A DNA stretch of 54,381 nucleotides, from NCBI GenBank assembly GCA_012838805.1, contig DUON01000016.1, positions 1 through 54,381 on the forward strand, written 5' to 3'. The DNA is from Clostridiales bacterium (GTDB taxonomy: Bacteria; Bacillota; Clostridia; Christensenellales; DTU072). Of the stretch, positions 41,991-50,575 are shown piece after piece. Under the pieces are notes generated by a model, which did no database searches, was not told where the DNA came from, and saw only the letters and a program-made list of their open reading frames with translations. Position 1 is the stretch's first letter; every line of letters starts with the position of its first letter. The position numbers and the translations under genes are program-made.

Positions 41991-44900
41991 ATGACTTTTA
42001 AGGAATATTTTAGTCTAGATAAGATAGGCAAAAGACTTAAGGATATAAAGACCGCGATTGACCTTGGAAAGTCCACGACGGTTTTTTATGCGGTTGAAAA
42101 CGCAAGATACCATATCGCATCCAATTTTGACAGATTTTTTCTCTATGTGGTCGCTGACCGTTTGGCGGCAAGAAGAGCCCAAAATATTATTTCAGCCTAT
42201 ATCGGCGAACCCGTCCCCATAATCTTTGAAAGGGACGATGTCTTAATAAACAATCAGACAGTTTCCTCTTATTCCTTAGGTCAAAGGTTAAAGGCGCTTG
42301 CGGATATCACACAAAAAAAAGTGCGCGGGGCAATAATTTCCGCTGAAGGCATTATGCAGTTCTATCCCCAAAAAGAGCTTTTTGAGAATGCGATAAAGAC
42401 CTACAAGGTAGACGATGTTTTGGTGCTGGATGAATTTTTTGAATACCTTGTCACAATAGGTTATAAAAGAGTGGAACGCCCCGAGGACAGAGGCTGTTTT
42501 TCCGCAAGAGGCGATGTCATAAATATATATTCCTATAATGAAGAAATGCCGTATAGAATAGAGCTTTTTGACAATCAAATAGAGAAAATAAAGTACTATG
42601 ACCCTGAAAACTTAAAAGCCATAGGCGACTTAAAAGAGATAACGATATTCCCCGCAAGCGATATTTTGGTAGACCAAAAGTCAGCAAGCGGTATTCTAAA
42701 GTCCATAGAAAATGCAAGAAAAAACGCCAAGCTTAAGCTTGGCGAATTGCTTTTTGAGATGAAGGCAAGATTTTCCTCTTTTCCGTCCAATCCCTCTCTA
42801 TATTGGCTTTTGCCTTTCTTTAAGGAGCAGATGTCTTCTATTTTTGATTATCTTGACAAAGACTCTCTTATAGTCTTTGACGATTTGAGAACAATAGACG
42901 ACAAATTAAAGCTATCGTATAATTCACATTTGACAAGGGTCAAGAGCTTTATCGAGGGCGGGCAAGCCGTCCGCCAGCATCAAAACGCACTTTTGAAACC
43001 CCAAGAAATATATGATTTGTTAAGAGAGTATGTCAAGCTTGGTTTCTCTCTTGTCACTTCGTCCAATCCCGTATTTGAGCCCCAAGAAGTATTTAATATC
43101 AAAAGCCAGTCTCTTCCCAAGTATTATAACAATTTTGCCCAGCTTTGCGAGGATATAAAAAATTACGCTTCAAACGGCGCAAAAGTATTTATACATTGCA
43201 AAGCGTATAATATAGAAAATTTTATCAAGAACTTGAAAGATAACTTTATCGGCGCCAAAAAGTACAGATACGGAGACCCTCCCGCCGATGTCAATGTCAT
43301 TGAAAAAGAAATTCCCACGGGTTTTGTCTATAACGCTGACAAGCTTGTGGTCATTGGAACTGATGATATTGAAAGGAAAAGGCAAACTTCCCTTAAGACA
43401 AGAAAGAGAAGCGACTTTGTTTTGCCGGAAAAAGGCGACTATGTAGTGCATGAAAAGCACGGTATCGGCATATCTGAAGGTATGCAAAGAGTCAAGACTT
43501 CACGCGGAGAAAAGGACTTTTATGTGGTGCTTTATAAGGACGGCGACAGATTGTATCTACCTGCAGGACAGCTTGATTCCTTAGAAAAATACAGCGGTGC
43601 GGACAAGCCTACTCTTCACAAGCTTGGCGGTGCGGAATTTGAAAAGGTCAAAAAGCGGGCAAGGGCATCTATCAAGAAGATGACTATTGACCTTATGGAG
43701 CTGTATGAAAGAAGACTAAGGCTAAAGGGACACAAATATCAGCCCGACACTCCTTGGCAAAAGGAAATGGAAGATAACTTTGAATTTGAGGAGACTGTCG
43801 ACCAAATAACCGCCACCAACGAGATAAAAAGTGATATGGAGCAGGGCAAAATTATGGACAGACTGCTTTGCGGAGATGTGGGTTATGGCAAGACCGAGGT
43901 GGCAATAAGAGCCATATTCAAAACGGTTATTGAGGGTAAGCAAGCGGCTGTACTTGCTCCCACCACCATTCTTGCCCAGCAACACTATAATACAATTATG
44001 GCGAGACTCAACCCTTATAAAATCAAAATTGCTCTTTTGAACAGATTTGTAAGTTCTTCCAAGATAAAACAAAACCTTGAAAAAATAAAAAATGGCGAAA
44101 TAAATATCATTGTAGGCACCCACAGACTGCTTAGTAAAGATGTGGTTTTTCATGATTTGGGGCTTTTGGTGCTGGATGAGGAACAGCGTTTTGGGGTGGA
44201 GCATAAGGAAAAGATAAAGACCTTAAGGAGCAATGTCAATGTTTTGAGTCTGACCGCAACCCCTATACCCCGAACCTTGCATATGTCCTTGTCGGGAATA
44301 AGGGATATCTCTATTTTGGAGACCCCTCCCGTCAACAGAATCCCGATAGAGACCTATGTCACCGAGTATTCGGATAGCTTGATAATGGATGCGGTTATGC
44401 GGGAGGTAGCAAGGGACGGACAAGTTTTTATTTTATATAACAAGGTCGCCACAATAGAGGCGTTTTATAAAAAAATTGCAGCTCTATTGGGGGATAAGGT
44501 AACTGTGATTTATGCCCACGGGCAGATGCCTGCTAATCAGTTGGAGAAAAAGATAAAGAGTTTTTATAACCGTGAGGTGTCCGTTCTCATATCCACGACA
44601 ATAATAGAAAACGGCATAGATCTTCCCTATGCCAATACGCTGATAGTCATTGACGCCGATACTTTGGGCTTGAGCCAGCTGTATCAATTAAGGGGCAGGG
44701 TAGGAAGAAGCAGCACTCAGGCTTATGCATATTTTACTGTTAGAGAGGGAAAGGTCCTTACCGAAAACGCCGTCAAAAGACTGGAAGCGCTTATGGAATA
44801 TACCGATTTGAGCAGTGGGCTTAAGATTGCTTTGAGAGATCTTGACATAAGGGGCGCGGGCAATGTTTTGGGCAGAGAACAGTCAGGACAGATGGAAAAA

Positions 44901-45425
44901 ATCGGTTATGATATGTATTGCAGAATGATAAAAGAAAGCATAGACGAAGCCCGAGGCAAGAAGATTGTTGAAAGAAAGGAAATCGAATTGGATGTGGAAG
45001 GGGACAGCGTCTTGTCCGAGGACTATATTTCCGCAAACAAGGAGAGAATAAAGTTCTATAAAAGGGTGTCGTCGTTATCCGGCCCCGCCGAGGCGAAAGA
45101 ATTCATTGATGAGCTTACAAAGCTGTATTCAAAACCGCCTAAGAGCGTTATGAACATAATTATTTTAGGTGTTATGAAAAACCTTGGACAAAACTTAAAC
45201 ATCAGAAAAATTACTATCGGTGAAAAGGGTGCGGGTATTTATTTTTATGACGACAGCTGTTTGGGGAACGCAAGGATTATTGATGCGATAAGCAGAATGA
45301 AAGACTATGCCGTATTATTCCCCACAAGTCCGCCGTGCGTGATGTTTAAGAAAGAGGGCGTGTCCTTGTCCGCCAGAATAAAGCTTGTAATGGAATTTTT
45401 AACTTTGGCGAACAAACAAAGTTAA
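41991..45425 (+). CDS. mfd: Transcription-repair coupling factor Mfd
   Basis: DNA translocase (1144 aa) that removes stalled RNA polymerase and recruits UvrA. Order of domains: UvrB-homology region (about 20-330), RNA-polymerase interaction domain (VVHEKHGIGISEGMQ, about 485-550), RecG-like helicase core with Walker A GDVGYGKT (628-635) and DEEQ (729-732), GRVGRSSTQAYAYF, and the C-terminal autoinhibitory domain. It starts directly after the pth stop with no gap, so it depends on translational coupling or a ribosome binding site within pth. Confidence 0.97.
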   Translation: MTFKEYFSLDKIGKRLKDIKTAIDLGKSTTVFYAVENARYHIASNFDRFFLYVVADRLAARRAQNIISAYIGEPVPIIFERDDVLINNQTVSSYSLGQRLKALADITQKKVRGAIISAEGIMQFYPQKELFENAIKTYKVDDVLVLDEFFEYLVTIGYKRVERPEDRGCFSARGDVINIYSYNEEMPYRIELFDNQIEKIKYYDPENLKAIGDLKEITIFPASDILVDQKSASGILKSIENARKNAKLKLGELLFEMKARFSSFPSNPSLYWLLPFFKEQMSSIFDYLDKDSLIVFDDLRTIDDKLKLSYNSHLTRVKSFIEGGQAVRQHQNALLKPQEIYDLLREYVKLGFSLVTSSNPVFEPQEVFNIKSQSLPKYYNNFAQLCEDIKNYASNGAKVFIHCKAYNIENFIKNLKDNFIGAKKYRYGDPPADVNVIEKEIPTGFVYNADKLVVIGTDDIERKRQTSLKTRKRSDFVLPEKGDYVVHEKHGIGISEGMQRVKTSRGEKDFYVVLYKDGDRLYLPAGQLDSLEKYSGADKPTLHKLGGAEFEKVKKRARASIKKMTIDLMELYERRLRLKGHKYQPDTPWQKEMEDNFEFEETVDQITATNEIKSDMEQGKIMDRLLCGDVGYGKTEVAIRAIFKTVIEGKQAAVLAPTTILAQQHYNTIMARLNPYKIKIALLNRFVSSSKIKQNLEKIKNGEINIIVGTHRLLSKDVVFHDLGLLVLDEEQRFGVEHKEKIKTLRSNVNVLSLTATPIPRTLHMSLSGIRDISILETPPVNRIPIETYVTEYSDSLIMDAVMREVARDGQVFILYNKVATIEAFYKKIAALLGDKVTVIYAHGQMPANQLEKKIKSFYNREVSVLISTTIIENGIDLPYANTLIVIDADTLGLSQLYQLRGRVGRSSTQAYAYFTVREGKVLTENAVKRLEALMEYTDLSSGLKIALRDLDIRGAGNVLGREQSGQMEKIGYDMYCRMIKESIDEARGKKIVERKEIELDVEGDSVLSEDYISANKERIKFYKRVSSLSGPAEAKEFIDELTKLYSKPPKSVMNIIILGVMKNLGQNLNIRKITIGEKGAGIYFYDDSCLGNARIIDAISRMKDYAVLFPTSPPCVMFKKEGVSLSARIKLVMEFLTLANKQS

Positions 45426-45501
45426 GTCCTTTCAGCTTTTCTATCGGCAAGATGTATAAGAGATAAATAATTTTTTATTGATTATATATTAGTAAAATAA
45501 C

Positions 45502-45530
45502 TTGTCTTTATAATATATGTGATGTATAAT
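45502..45530 (+). promoter_or_regulatory. Promoter for the PrsA-like gene
   Basis: TTGTCT (45502-45507), 17 bases, TATAAT (45525-45530). An AAGGAG site follows before the ATG at 45581. Confidence 0.65.
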
Positions 45531-45580
45531 TAGGCATACAAATTTCAACCTTTGGCATAAATAAGGAGTTAAGAACTTAA

Positions 45581-47749
45581 ATGAAGAAGAGAATAATAGC
45601 ATTTATTATATTGGTAATTATGCTTGCGATGGTCTTTTCAAGCTGTTCGCTGGTCAGAAAAAATGAAGAAAGGGCCGCCAATGAGATACTTGCTACGGTG
45701 GCTTCGGACGGCATAACGCTTACGGTGTCAAAAAACGAATTGCTTTCCTACGCTAATTATATGCTTCGTCAGTATTCCCAATACGGCTATCAGCCCGAAA
45801 TGGAGACTTTTATTCCCGAAATACTTGACTATATGATTAACCAAAAGTATCTGATAATTAAAGGCATGGTCTATTTGAAATCACTGGACCACAGAAAGGA
45901 TGTCATGGTCGCCAATAATATGGATATCCCCGCGACCAAGCCCGAAGGTGTCTTGACCCTTGCCGAAAGGTTTAAGGCGATAGCCTCCGTAAACAAGACT
46001 TTTGAAGAAGAAATCCAAGGCTATATAGACGAGTACGAACAGGAGCAAAGGACAAGACTAATCGCCGAAGCGAGAAGAGAAGTTGAAGACTATATCGAAA
46101 ACGGTTTTTCCGTAGATAAGGTAGAGCTTGTTGAAGGTTCGCTTAAAGAAGAATACCTATTAAATGAGGATTATGACCAAAGCAAAATAAAGATAGAAAT
46201 CTTTTTATCCAAGGAAGACGAGGAAGAGTCAGTCATTATGCCTGTGTCCTCTACGATGTACGATAAAGACAAGGCTTTTACGACCGAGCTTAGTTCGGAA
46301 GAAAAATCCCAAAAAGTGGTGACCAAAGAGATAGTGGTGGTATTTGAGGAACCCATAACGACTGCGGACGGCGAGACGGACTATATTATTCATAAGACCC
46401 CCAGCGTGGAGTATAAGATTGTTGTTCCACGGGGAACACCCGAAAAAGAGGAAGAAGAAAACGAGCTTGAAGGTCAAGTTTCCGACAGATATAAGGCTCT
46501 TGCGGATATCGCGGAAGAAAATATCGCCGAATTCTTCGAGCATACCCCTTCCCGCACTCTGACGATTAAGGAACAGGAAGCATACCGCCAATTCCGTCAG
46601 GCAAAAAGAGCCATGAAAATCAACTTTGACGAGGAAGGCTTGGACTATTATTATAGAAATCAGTTTGAAAGCCAGGTGCTTGAAGCAGTTAGACATGAGC
46701 TTGGCTTGGCGGCGGTGGAAGACTTGACCAATGAGTCTCTAAAACAAGCGGTGGAACAACAATTTGATGTGCTTGTTAAAAAACAAAAGGAAGAATACTC
46801 TATCCTTACTTCCAGCGACGATAAAGTAAAGAAATTCAGCGGAAGCTTGAAAGACGGCACTATGAATTTACAAAAAGTGTATTATGTTCCCCTTGAAGCT
46901 TTGGCGGATGAGGGTTATGAGCTTAAGGACTTCTTTGCAATAACCCATATTTTGTTTAAGTTCGACGAACAGCAAAATTCCTTTATAGAAAGAGATAAGG
47001 GCGATAGAGACGAAGACGAACTTTGGCTTTTAAGGGACAAGGTCGCAAAATATACCAAGACCAGTCGTTCAAACCCCAACTATGACCCTGAATTTGATTG
47101 TCCAAAACACAAGTATAACGAAGGCGAATGCATCTATGAGGGAGATGGTCTTTGCCCCTCACTTGCCTTTGACCCCGAGAACCTTGAAGAAGAGCTTTTT
47201 GGCGAGAACGGCATATATAAGAGAATATCCGACGAGCTTTTGGCGGCTGCCCCCGAAGAAAGGCTGGAGATTTTCAAAAAATATATGGCTCTCTATAATG
47301 ACGACGGCGGAGCAATGACTTCCGCAACGGGATATTTGATACCGCCCGAGGGCATCGCGCATGGATATGACGGCGACGACTTCCCCGGACTTGCAAGAAA
47401 GCTGTTTGCAGAAAACCCCGAAGTGGGAAGCGCTTTCTTGACGGACGACAATGGAAATCCGTATTTGGGATACGCTTTCACCAGCTATGGCATACACCTT
47501 ATGATGGTTTCTTTCATTCCCTTTGAGGACGGAGCGGTGGACGAAAATGGCATAATAGGCATCGACACAGTTTTGGACTCCAAGGGTACGACACATAGAC
47601 AGCTGATTGAAAAAGAGCTGATTGAGAACATGAAAAATAAAGCATATACGGACTTTACTGAAGAGCACAACGCTGAAAAAGCCAACGAAGCGGCAGTTAA
47701 AAACGCTAAGAAAATGAAGAACCTATTAAAAGAATTGGGAATAAAATAA
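45581..47749 (+). CDS. PrsA/SurA-like foldase lipoprotein (peptidyl-prolyl isomerase type)
   Basis: Lipid-anchored extracytoplasmic protein of 722 aa. Residues 1-22 are a lipoprotein signal (lipobox FSSC, Cys22). A SurA-N-like helical region includes NELLSYANYMLRQYSQYGY and EILDYMINQKYLI. A long acidic, charged section lies at about 160-340. The parvulin-type pattern is split: AITHILFKF (453-461) and GYAFTSYGIHLMM (630-642), separated by about 170 residues instead of about 90. That insert includes C507, H510, C517 and C525, which could bind a metal. Its place after mfd matches clostridial prsA. It probably helps secreted proteins fold; isomerase activity is not certain. Confidence 0.78.
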   Translation: MKKRIIAFIILVIMLAMVFSSCSLVRKNEERAANEILATVASDGITLTVSKNELLSYANYMLRQYSQYGYQPEMETFIPEILDYMINQKYLIIKGMVYLKSLDHRKDVMVANNMDIPATKPEGVLTLAERFKAIASVNKTFEEEIQGYIDEYEQEQRTRLIAEARREVEDYIENGFSVDKVELVEGSLKEEYLLNEDYDQSKIKIEIFLSKEDEEESVIMPVSSTMYDKDKAFTTELSSEEKSQKVVTKEIVVVFEEPITTADGETDYIIHKTPSVEYKIVVPRGTPEKEEEENELEGQVSDRYKALADIAEENIAEFFEHTPSRTLTIKEQEAYRQFRQAKRAMKINFDEEGLDYYYRNQFESQVLEAVRHELGLAAVEDLTNESLKQAVEQQFDVLVKKQKEEYSILTSSDDKVKKFSGSLKDGTMNLQKVYYVPLEALADEGYELKDFFAITHILFKFDEQQNSFIERDKGDRDEDELWLLRDKVAKYTKTSRSNPNYDPEFDCPKHKYNEGECIYEGDGLCPSLAFDPENLEEELFGENGIYKRISDELLAAAPEERLEIFKKYMALYNDDGGAMTSATGYLIPPEGIAHGYDGDDFPGLARKLFAENPEVGSAFLTDDNGNPYLGYAFTSYGIHLMMVSFIPFEDGAVDENGIIGIDTVLDSKGTTHRQLIEKELIENMKNKAYTDFTEEHNAEKANEAAVKNAKKMKNLLKELGIK

Positions 47750-47778
47750 ATTTAAGTCATAAGATATAACCATAAGAA

Positions 47779-47809
47779 AAAAAACGCTCTCCTTTGTGAG
47801 GGCGTTTTT
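47779..47809 (+). terminator. Terminator after the PrsA-like gene
   Basis: Stem AAACGCTCTC/GAGGGCGTTT (one G-T pair) with a 6-base loop and a five-T tract. Confidence 0.8.
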
Positions 47810-47851
47810 GAAATCCCATAAAATAATTTTATTTTCGACTTAGTGTTTGTG

Positions 47852-49363
47852 TCATTTTCTTTTCTTAAATAGGATTGCATGACCCCAGATAATATCGAAG
47901 GGAGCTGAAGCAACCTTGGTTTTTTGGTTGATATACATTCTAATGACCAAAAATACCTTTTGATTGTTATCAACTCCATAAGCAAATCCTTTTGGGTTGT
48001 CGGTACTATAAGGTATAATGACTTCATTTCCTTCGGTGGATTGTCTTGCCAGTTTCATTACATAATAATTTTTGCCGTTTTTATCACATTCAGGAAAATA
48101 TTCACTTGCAGGGTACTGGAGTTCATCTGAAAACACCGTTCCTGCAACTCCGTTCCATAGCTCGTCACCGTACAAGCTCACATTGATAAAATCCGCAAAT
48201 CCCGTTTGTGTGCTATTGACGCCATATACAATTAAAAAATCATCATCAGAATCGAATTGGAAACTTTCCGTTTTAACATAGATAGTATCTTTGTTATCGA
48301 TCCAAGTATTTACATCCTGTAATATACTCTCATAGTTTTCAATTGCTGCAAGATTAAAATCCAAATCTATGACATGATATTGCGAATTTTTGTATTTTTT
48401 GAAAATTTGATTTCTTAGATAATCAAGCGTGTTCCTTGCGGTAGGAATCACTTGAAATTCATTAGTGCAAATTTCCCTTGTTCTCATTTTTGGTATGGAC
48501 CAGGGGTGTGAACAAGGATATGGCTTTTGGGGGATAATGCGTAATACGGTAAAGTATTTTTCTATGTTATAAATATAATCCCAGCCTGCAAGCGAATCTT
48601 GAAAAATGTTAGCCCTCATGACGAACGAAAAATGATCTTTGCCCTTTTCCAGCCCCATATTGACAAGGTCCAAGGGGATATTGTCATTATTCATAATACT
48701 ATGACAAAAACCCGAAACATTCAACGCATCACGCATTTGTTGGTTTATTCTTTTGTCGGCAGTGGTGATGATGATTGTTGAAGCGTCAAAAGGTTTTCCG
48801 AAAGCTCCATAGGGAGTTTTGTTTGTCCAGATAAAGTAATTGTTTATCTGGTCACCTAAACTGGCGCCTATAAAGTGGTAATAGCCTGTTAAGTCATCGC
48901 CGTCCGTAACTTTATCCCGATAGTCTTTTTCTGGTTTATTTTCAACTAACGCCAGATAGCTTCTGAAACAAAAATAAGCTGACGGCGGAGGTGTTTGCCC
49001 AATCAGAACGATTGCCTCGTCCGAACGAAGCTTATAATGCACTCCCGTCTGAACAAAATCTAAATTAGGCGGATAATTGCTTGGGTTGTCAGGGTCATAG
49101 CCTTTTGGCGGTCTTTGCGCGGGGGACGGCATTTGATTTGGTGCGGGAGGAAGGATATAGGTTGCATAGGGCGCTCCTACAATATTCCCTAAAGCTGAGC
49201 TGCATTTCCCCTCGCTTACCAGCTTTAATATATCAATATACTGTATCTTTCCTTCTTGTACAATAAAACCTTTTTTCTCAAGTAACTTTATAAAATATTC
49301 TATTCTACGGTCTTTTTCATATATAGGCTCTTGATTTATATTTGTGTTATCAATATCGTTCAA
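47852..49363 (-). CDS. Unrecognised 503-aa protein
   Basis: I do not recognise the family. No signal peptide or membrane helix is seen. Residues 60-95 are rich in proline (ILPPAPNQMPSPAQRPP), then come blocks that look conserved: LRSDEAIVLIGQTPPPSAYF, RSYLALVENKP, FIGASLGDQINNYFIWT, PFDASTIIITTADKRINQQM and GFCHSIMNNDNIPLDLVNMG. The second half has many aromatic and acidic residues and ends with DIIWGHAILFKKRK. The start is taken as a TTG at 49363, with GAGG eight bases upstream; a GTG at 49372 overlaps that site and would add three residues. The gene is monocistronic and placed where spoVT often lies in Clostridia. Confidence 0.72.
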   Translation of the reverse strand: MNDIDNTNINQEPIYEKDRRIEYFIKLLEKKGFIVQEGKIQYIDILKLVSEGKCSSALGNIVGAPYATYILPPAPNQMPSPAQRPPKGYDPDNPSNYPPNLDFVQTGVHYKLRSDEAIVLIGQTPPPSAYFCFRSYLALVENKPEKDYRDKVTDGDDLTGYYHFIGASLGDQINNYFIWTNKTPYGAFGKPFDASTIIITTADKRINQQMRDALNVSGFCHSIMNNDNIPLDLVNMGLEKGKDHFSFVMRANIFQDSLAGWDYIYNIEKYFTVLRIIPQKPYPCSHPWSIPKMRTREICTNEFQVIPTARNTLDYLRNQIFKKYKNSQYHVIDLDFNLAAIENYESILQDVNTWIDNKDTIYVKTESFQFDSDDDFLIVYGVNSTQTGFADFINVSLYGDELWNGVAGTVFSDELQYPASEYFPECDKNGKNYYVMKLARQSTEGNEVIIPYSTDNPKGFAYGVDNNQKVFLVIRMYINQKTKVASAPFDIIWGHAILFKKRK

Positions 49364-49458
49364 TTTAATCACCTCTTTTTACTCCATTATATGTTGTCAA
49401 TTATGATGAAGTGATTTAGTATATAGACCAAAAAAGATACCAAACACTAAAATATAAA

Positions 49459-49499
49459 AGCCAGCTATTCCAAGCTTTTTATCTTGATAATAGCTGGCT
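49459..49499 (-). terminator. Terminator downstream of the DUF3108-like lipoprotein gene
   Basis: Perfect 11-bp stem AGCCAGCTATT/AATAGCTGGCT with a 19-base loop; on the minus strand it is followed by TTTTATATTTT. It lies about 90 bases after the lipoprotein stop codon. Confidence 0.7.
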
Positions 49500-49588
49500 A
49501 TTCTTGCTTTCGATTAAAGAGAATCAGTAAAAATCCATCTATTTTCGAAAAAACTTTCAGGCAAGCTTCCTTTTCGATTAGAAAAGTT

Positions 49589-50389
49589 TTATTCTACACT
49601 TATTTTTATTAAATCATAGGTTAGGTTGTTTTCAATAATTCTTACGGGAAACTTCTTGCTGTTGTCAAGGGAAGCAAAGCTTCCTATATTGTATTCGTCC
49701 TTTTCGGGTGTGTAATAGGCAAAGAGAGGTTCGCCGACGGGAGCGGTGTTTCTTGAAATTTGGATAGCAACGGTGTCCACTTCTTTTTCTTCGTCGGGGA
49801 AAGGAACTGAGATTTTTTTAGAGCCTATTCTTCTTGCGGTTAAGCTTTGGATATCGTTATTGAAAGGGTCGGGAATGTTCAGCATCTTTACAAAGCCTGA
49901 AGAGATGTCAAAACATCTTAGATACATATACATAATATCGTTGTCAACCACTTCGCCCTTTACTTTTATTCTTTTTGAAGACTTTTCGCCTTTTTGGTCA
50001 AGGCTGTAATGATAGTATTTCCCCGAATAATAACTTGACAAGACATATTCTTTTTCTTCAGTCTTTACGCTCTTAAGGGTGGCGAGCGGCCGCATGCCTT
50101 TCATAAGGCTGGTTACGGTCAAAGTTTGGTCTTGGAAAGCATATGTCATGGTTATTTTGTGGTTGGCGTCCTTATAGAGTTTGCCGTCTATATATTTGTC
50201 GTCGTCTTTGGAGATTCTCTGTGTGATAATTTCCAGCTCCCCGATGTCTTGGCCTTTGTCCTTTACTTGATATGTTAAAATTTCCTTATTCGCCCAAGCG
50301 ATGCCGGGAGGAATCTCCCCGCCGCCGCAAGCGGTAAAAGAAAACAAAGCCAAAACGCAAACAAGCATAATCAGTAATATCTTTTTCAT
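49589..50389 (-). CDS. DUF3108-like lipoprotein
   Basis: Lipid-anchored protein (266 aa). Signal peptide 1-20 with lipobox FTAC (Cys21), then a glycine patch. The mature part is predicted all-beta: ILTYQVKDKGQDIGELEIITQRI, YKDANHKITMTYAFQDQTLTVTSLMKGMRPLATLKS and FPDEEKEVDTVAIQISR. The alternating pattern, with a middle YLRCFDISSGFVKMLNIPDPFN, resembles DUF3108/lipoprotein beta-barrels, but the match is by eye. AAAGGTG precedes the ATG. Function unknown. Confidence 0.7.
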   Translation of the reverse strand: MKKILLIMLVCVLALFSFTACGGGEIPPGIAWANKEILTYQVKDKGQDIGELEIITQRISKDDDKYIDGKLYKDANHKITMTYAFQDQTLTVTSLMKGMRPLATLKSVKTEEKEYVLSSYYSGKYYHYSLDQKGEKSSKRIKVKGEVVDNDIMYMYLRCFDISSGFVKMLNIPDPFNNDIQSLTARRIGSKKISVPFPDEEKEVDTVAIQISRNTAPVGEPLFAYYTPEKDEYNIGSFASLDNSKKFPVRIIENNLTYDLIKISVE

Positions 50390-50423
50390 ATCCCAGTATT
50401 GTCACCTTTCAATATTTTTTCAT

Positions 50424-50452
50424 ATTATAATCTTTATACTTTGAAAAGTCAA
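50424..50452 (-). promoter_or_regulatory. Promoter for the DUF3108-like lipoprotein gene
   Basis: On the minus strand TTGACT (50447-50452), 17 bases, TATAAT (50424-50429). Confidence 0.75.
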
Positions 50453-50540
50453 TTATTATGGTTTAATGAAAAGTTTTATATTTATTTATAAAAAGGCTAT
50501 ATACCGTTTTCTTCTGTACTTTTACGGGGACATTAAACCA

Positions 50541-50569
50541 TTGAAAAAGACTTATGTTTGTGCTAACAT
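50541..50569 (+). promoter_or_regulatory. Promoter for addB with start point at the ATG
   Basis: TTGAAA (50541-50546), 17 bases, TAACAT (50564-50569), with TGC before the -10 as in an extended -10 element. Seven bases past the -10 is 50576, the A of the ATG, so the mRNA should be leaderless. Confidence 0.5.
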
Positions 50570-50575
50570 TTGAAT

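Noticed and set aside
49373..49440. TTGACA close to TATAAT before the 503-aa protein gene
   Set aside because: The two boxes are only about two bases apart and cannot form one promoter; the true promoter of that gene is unresolved.
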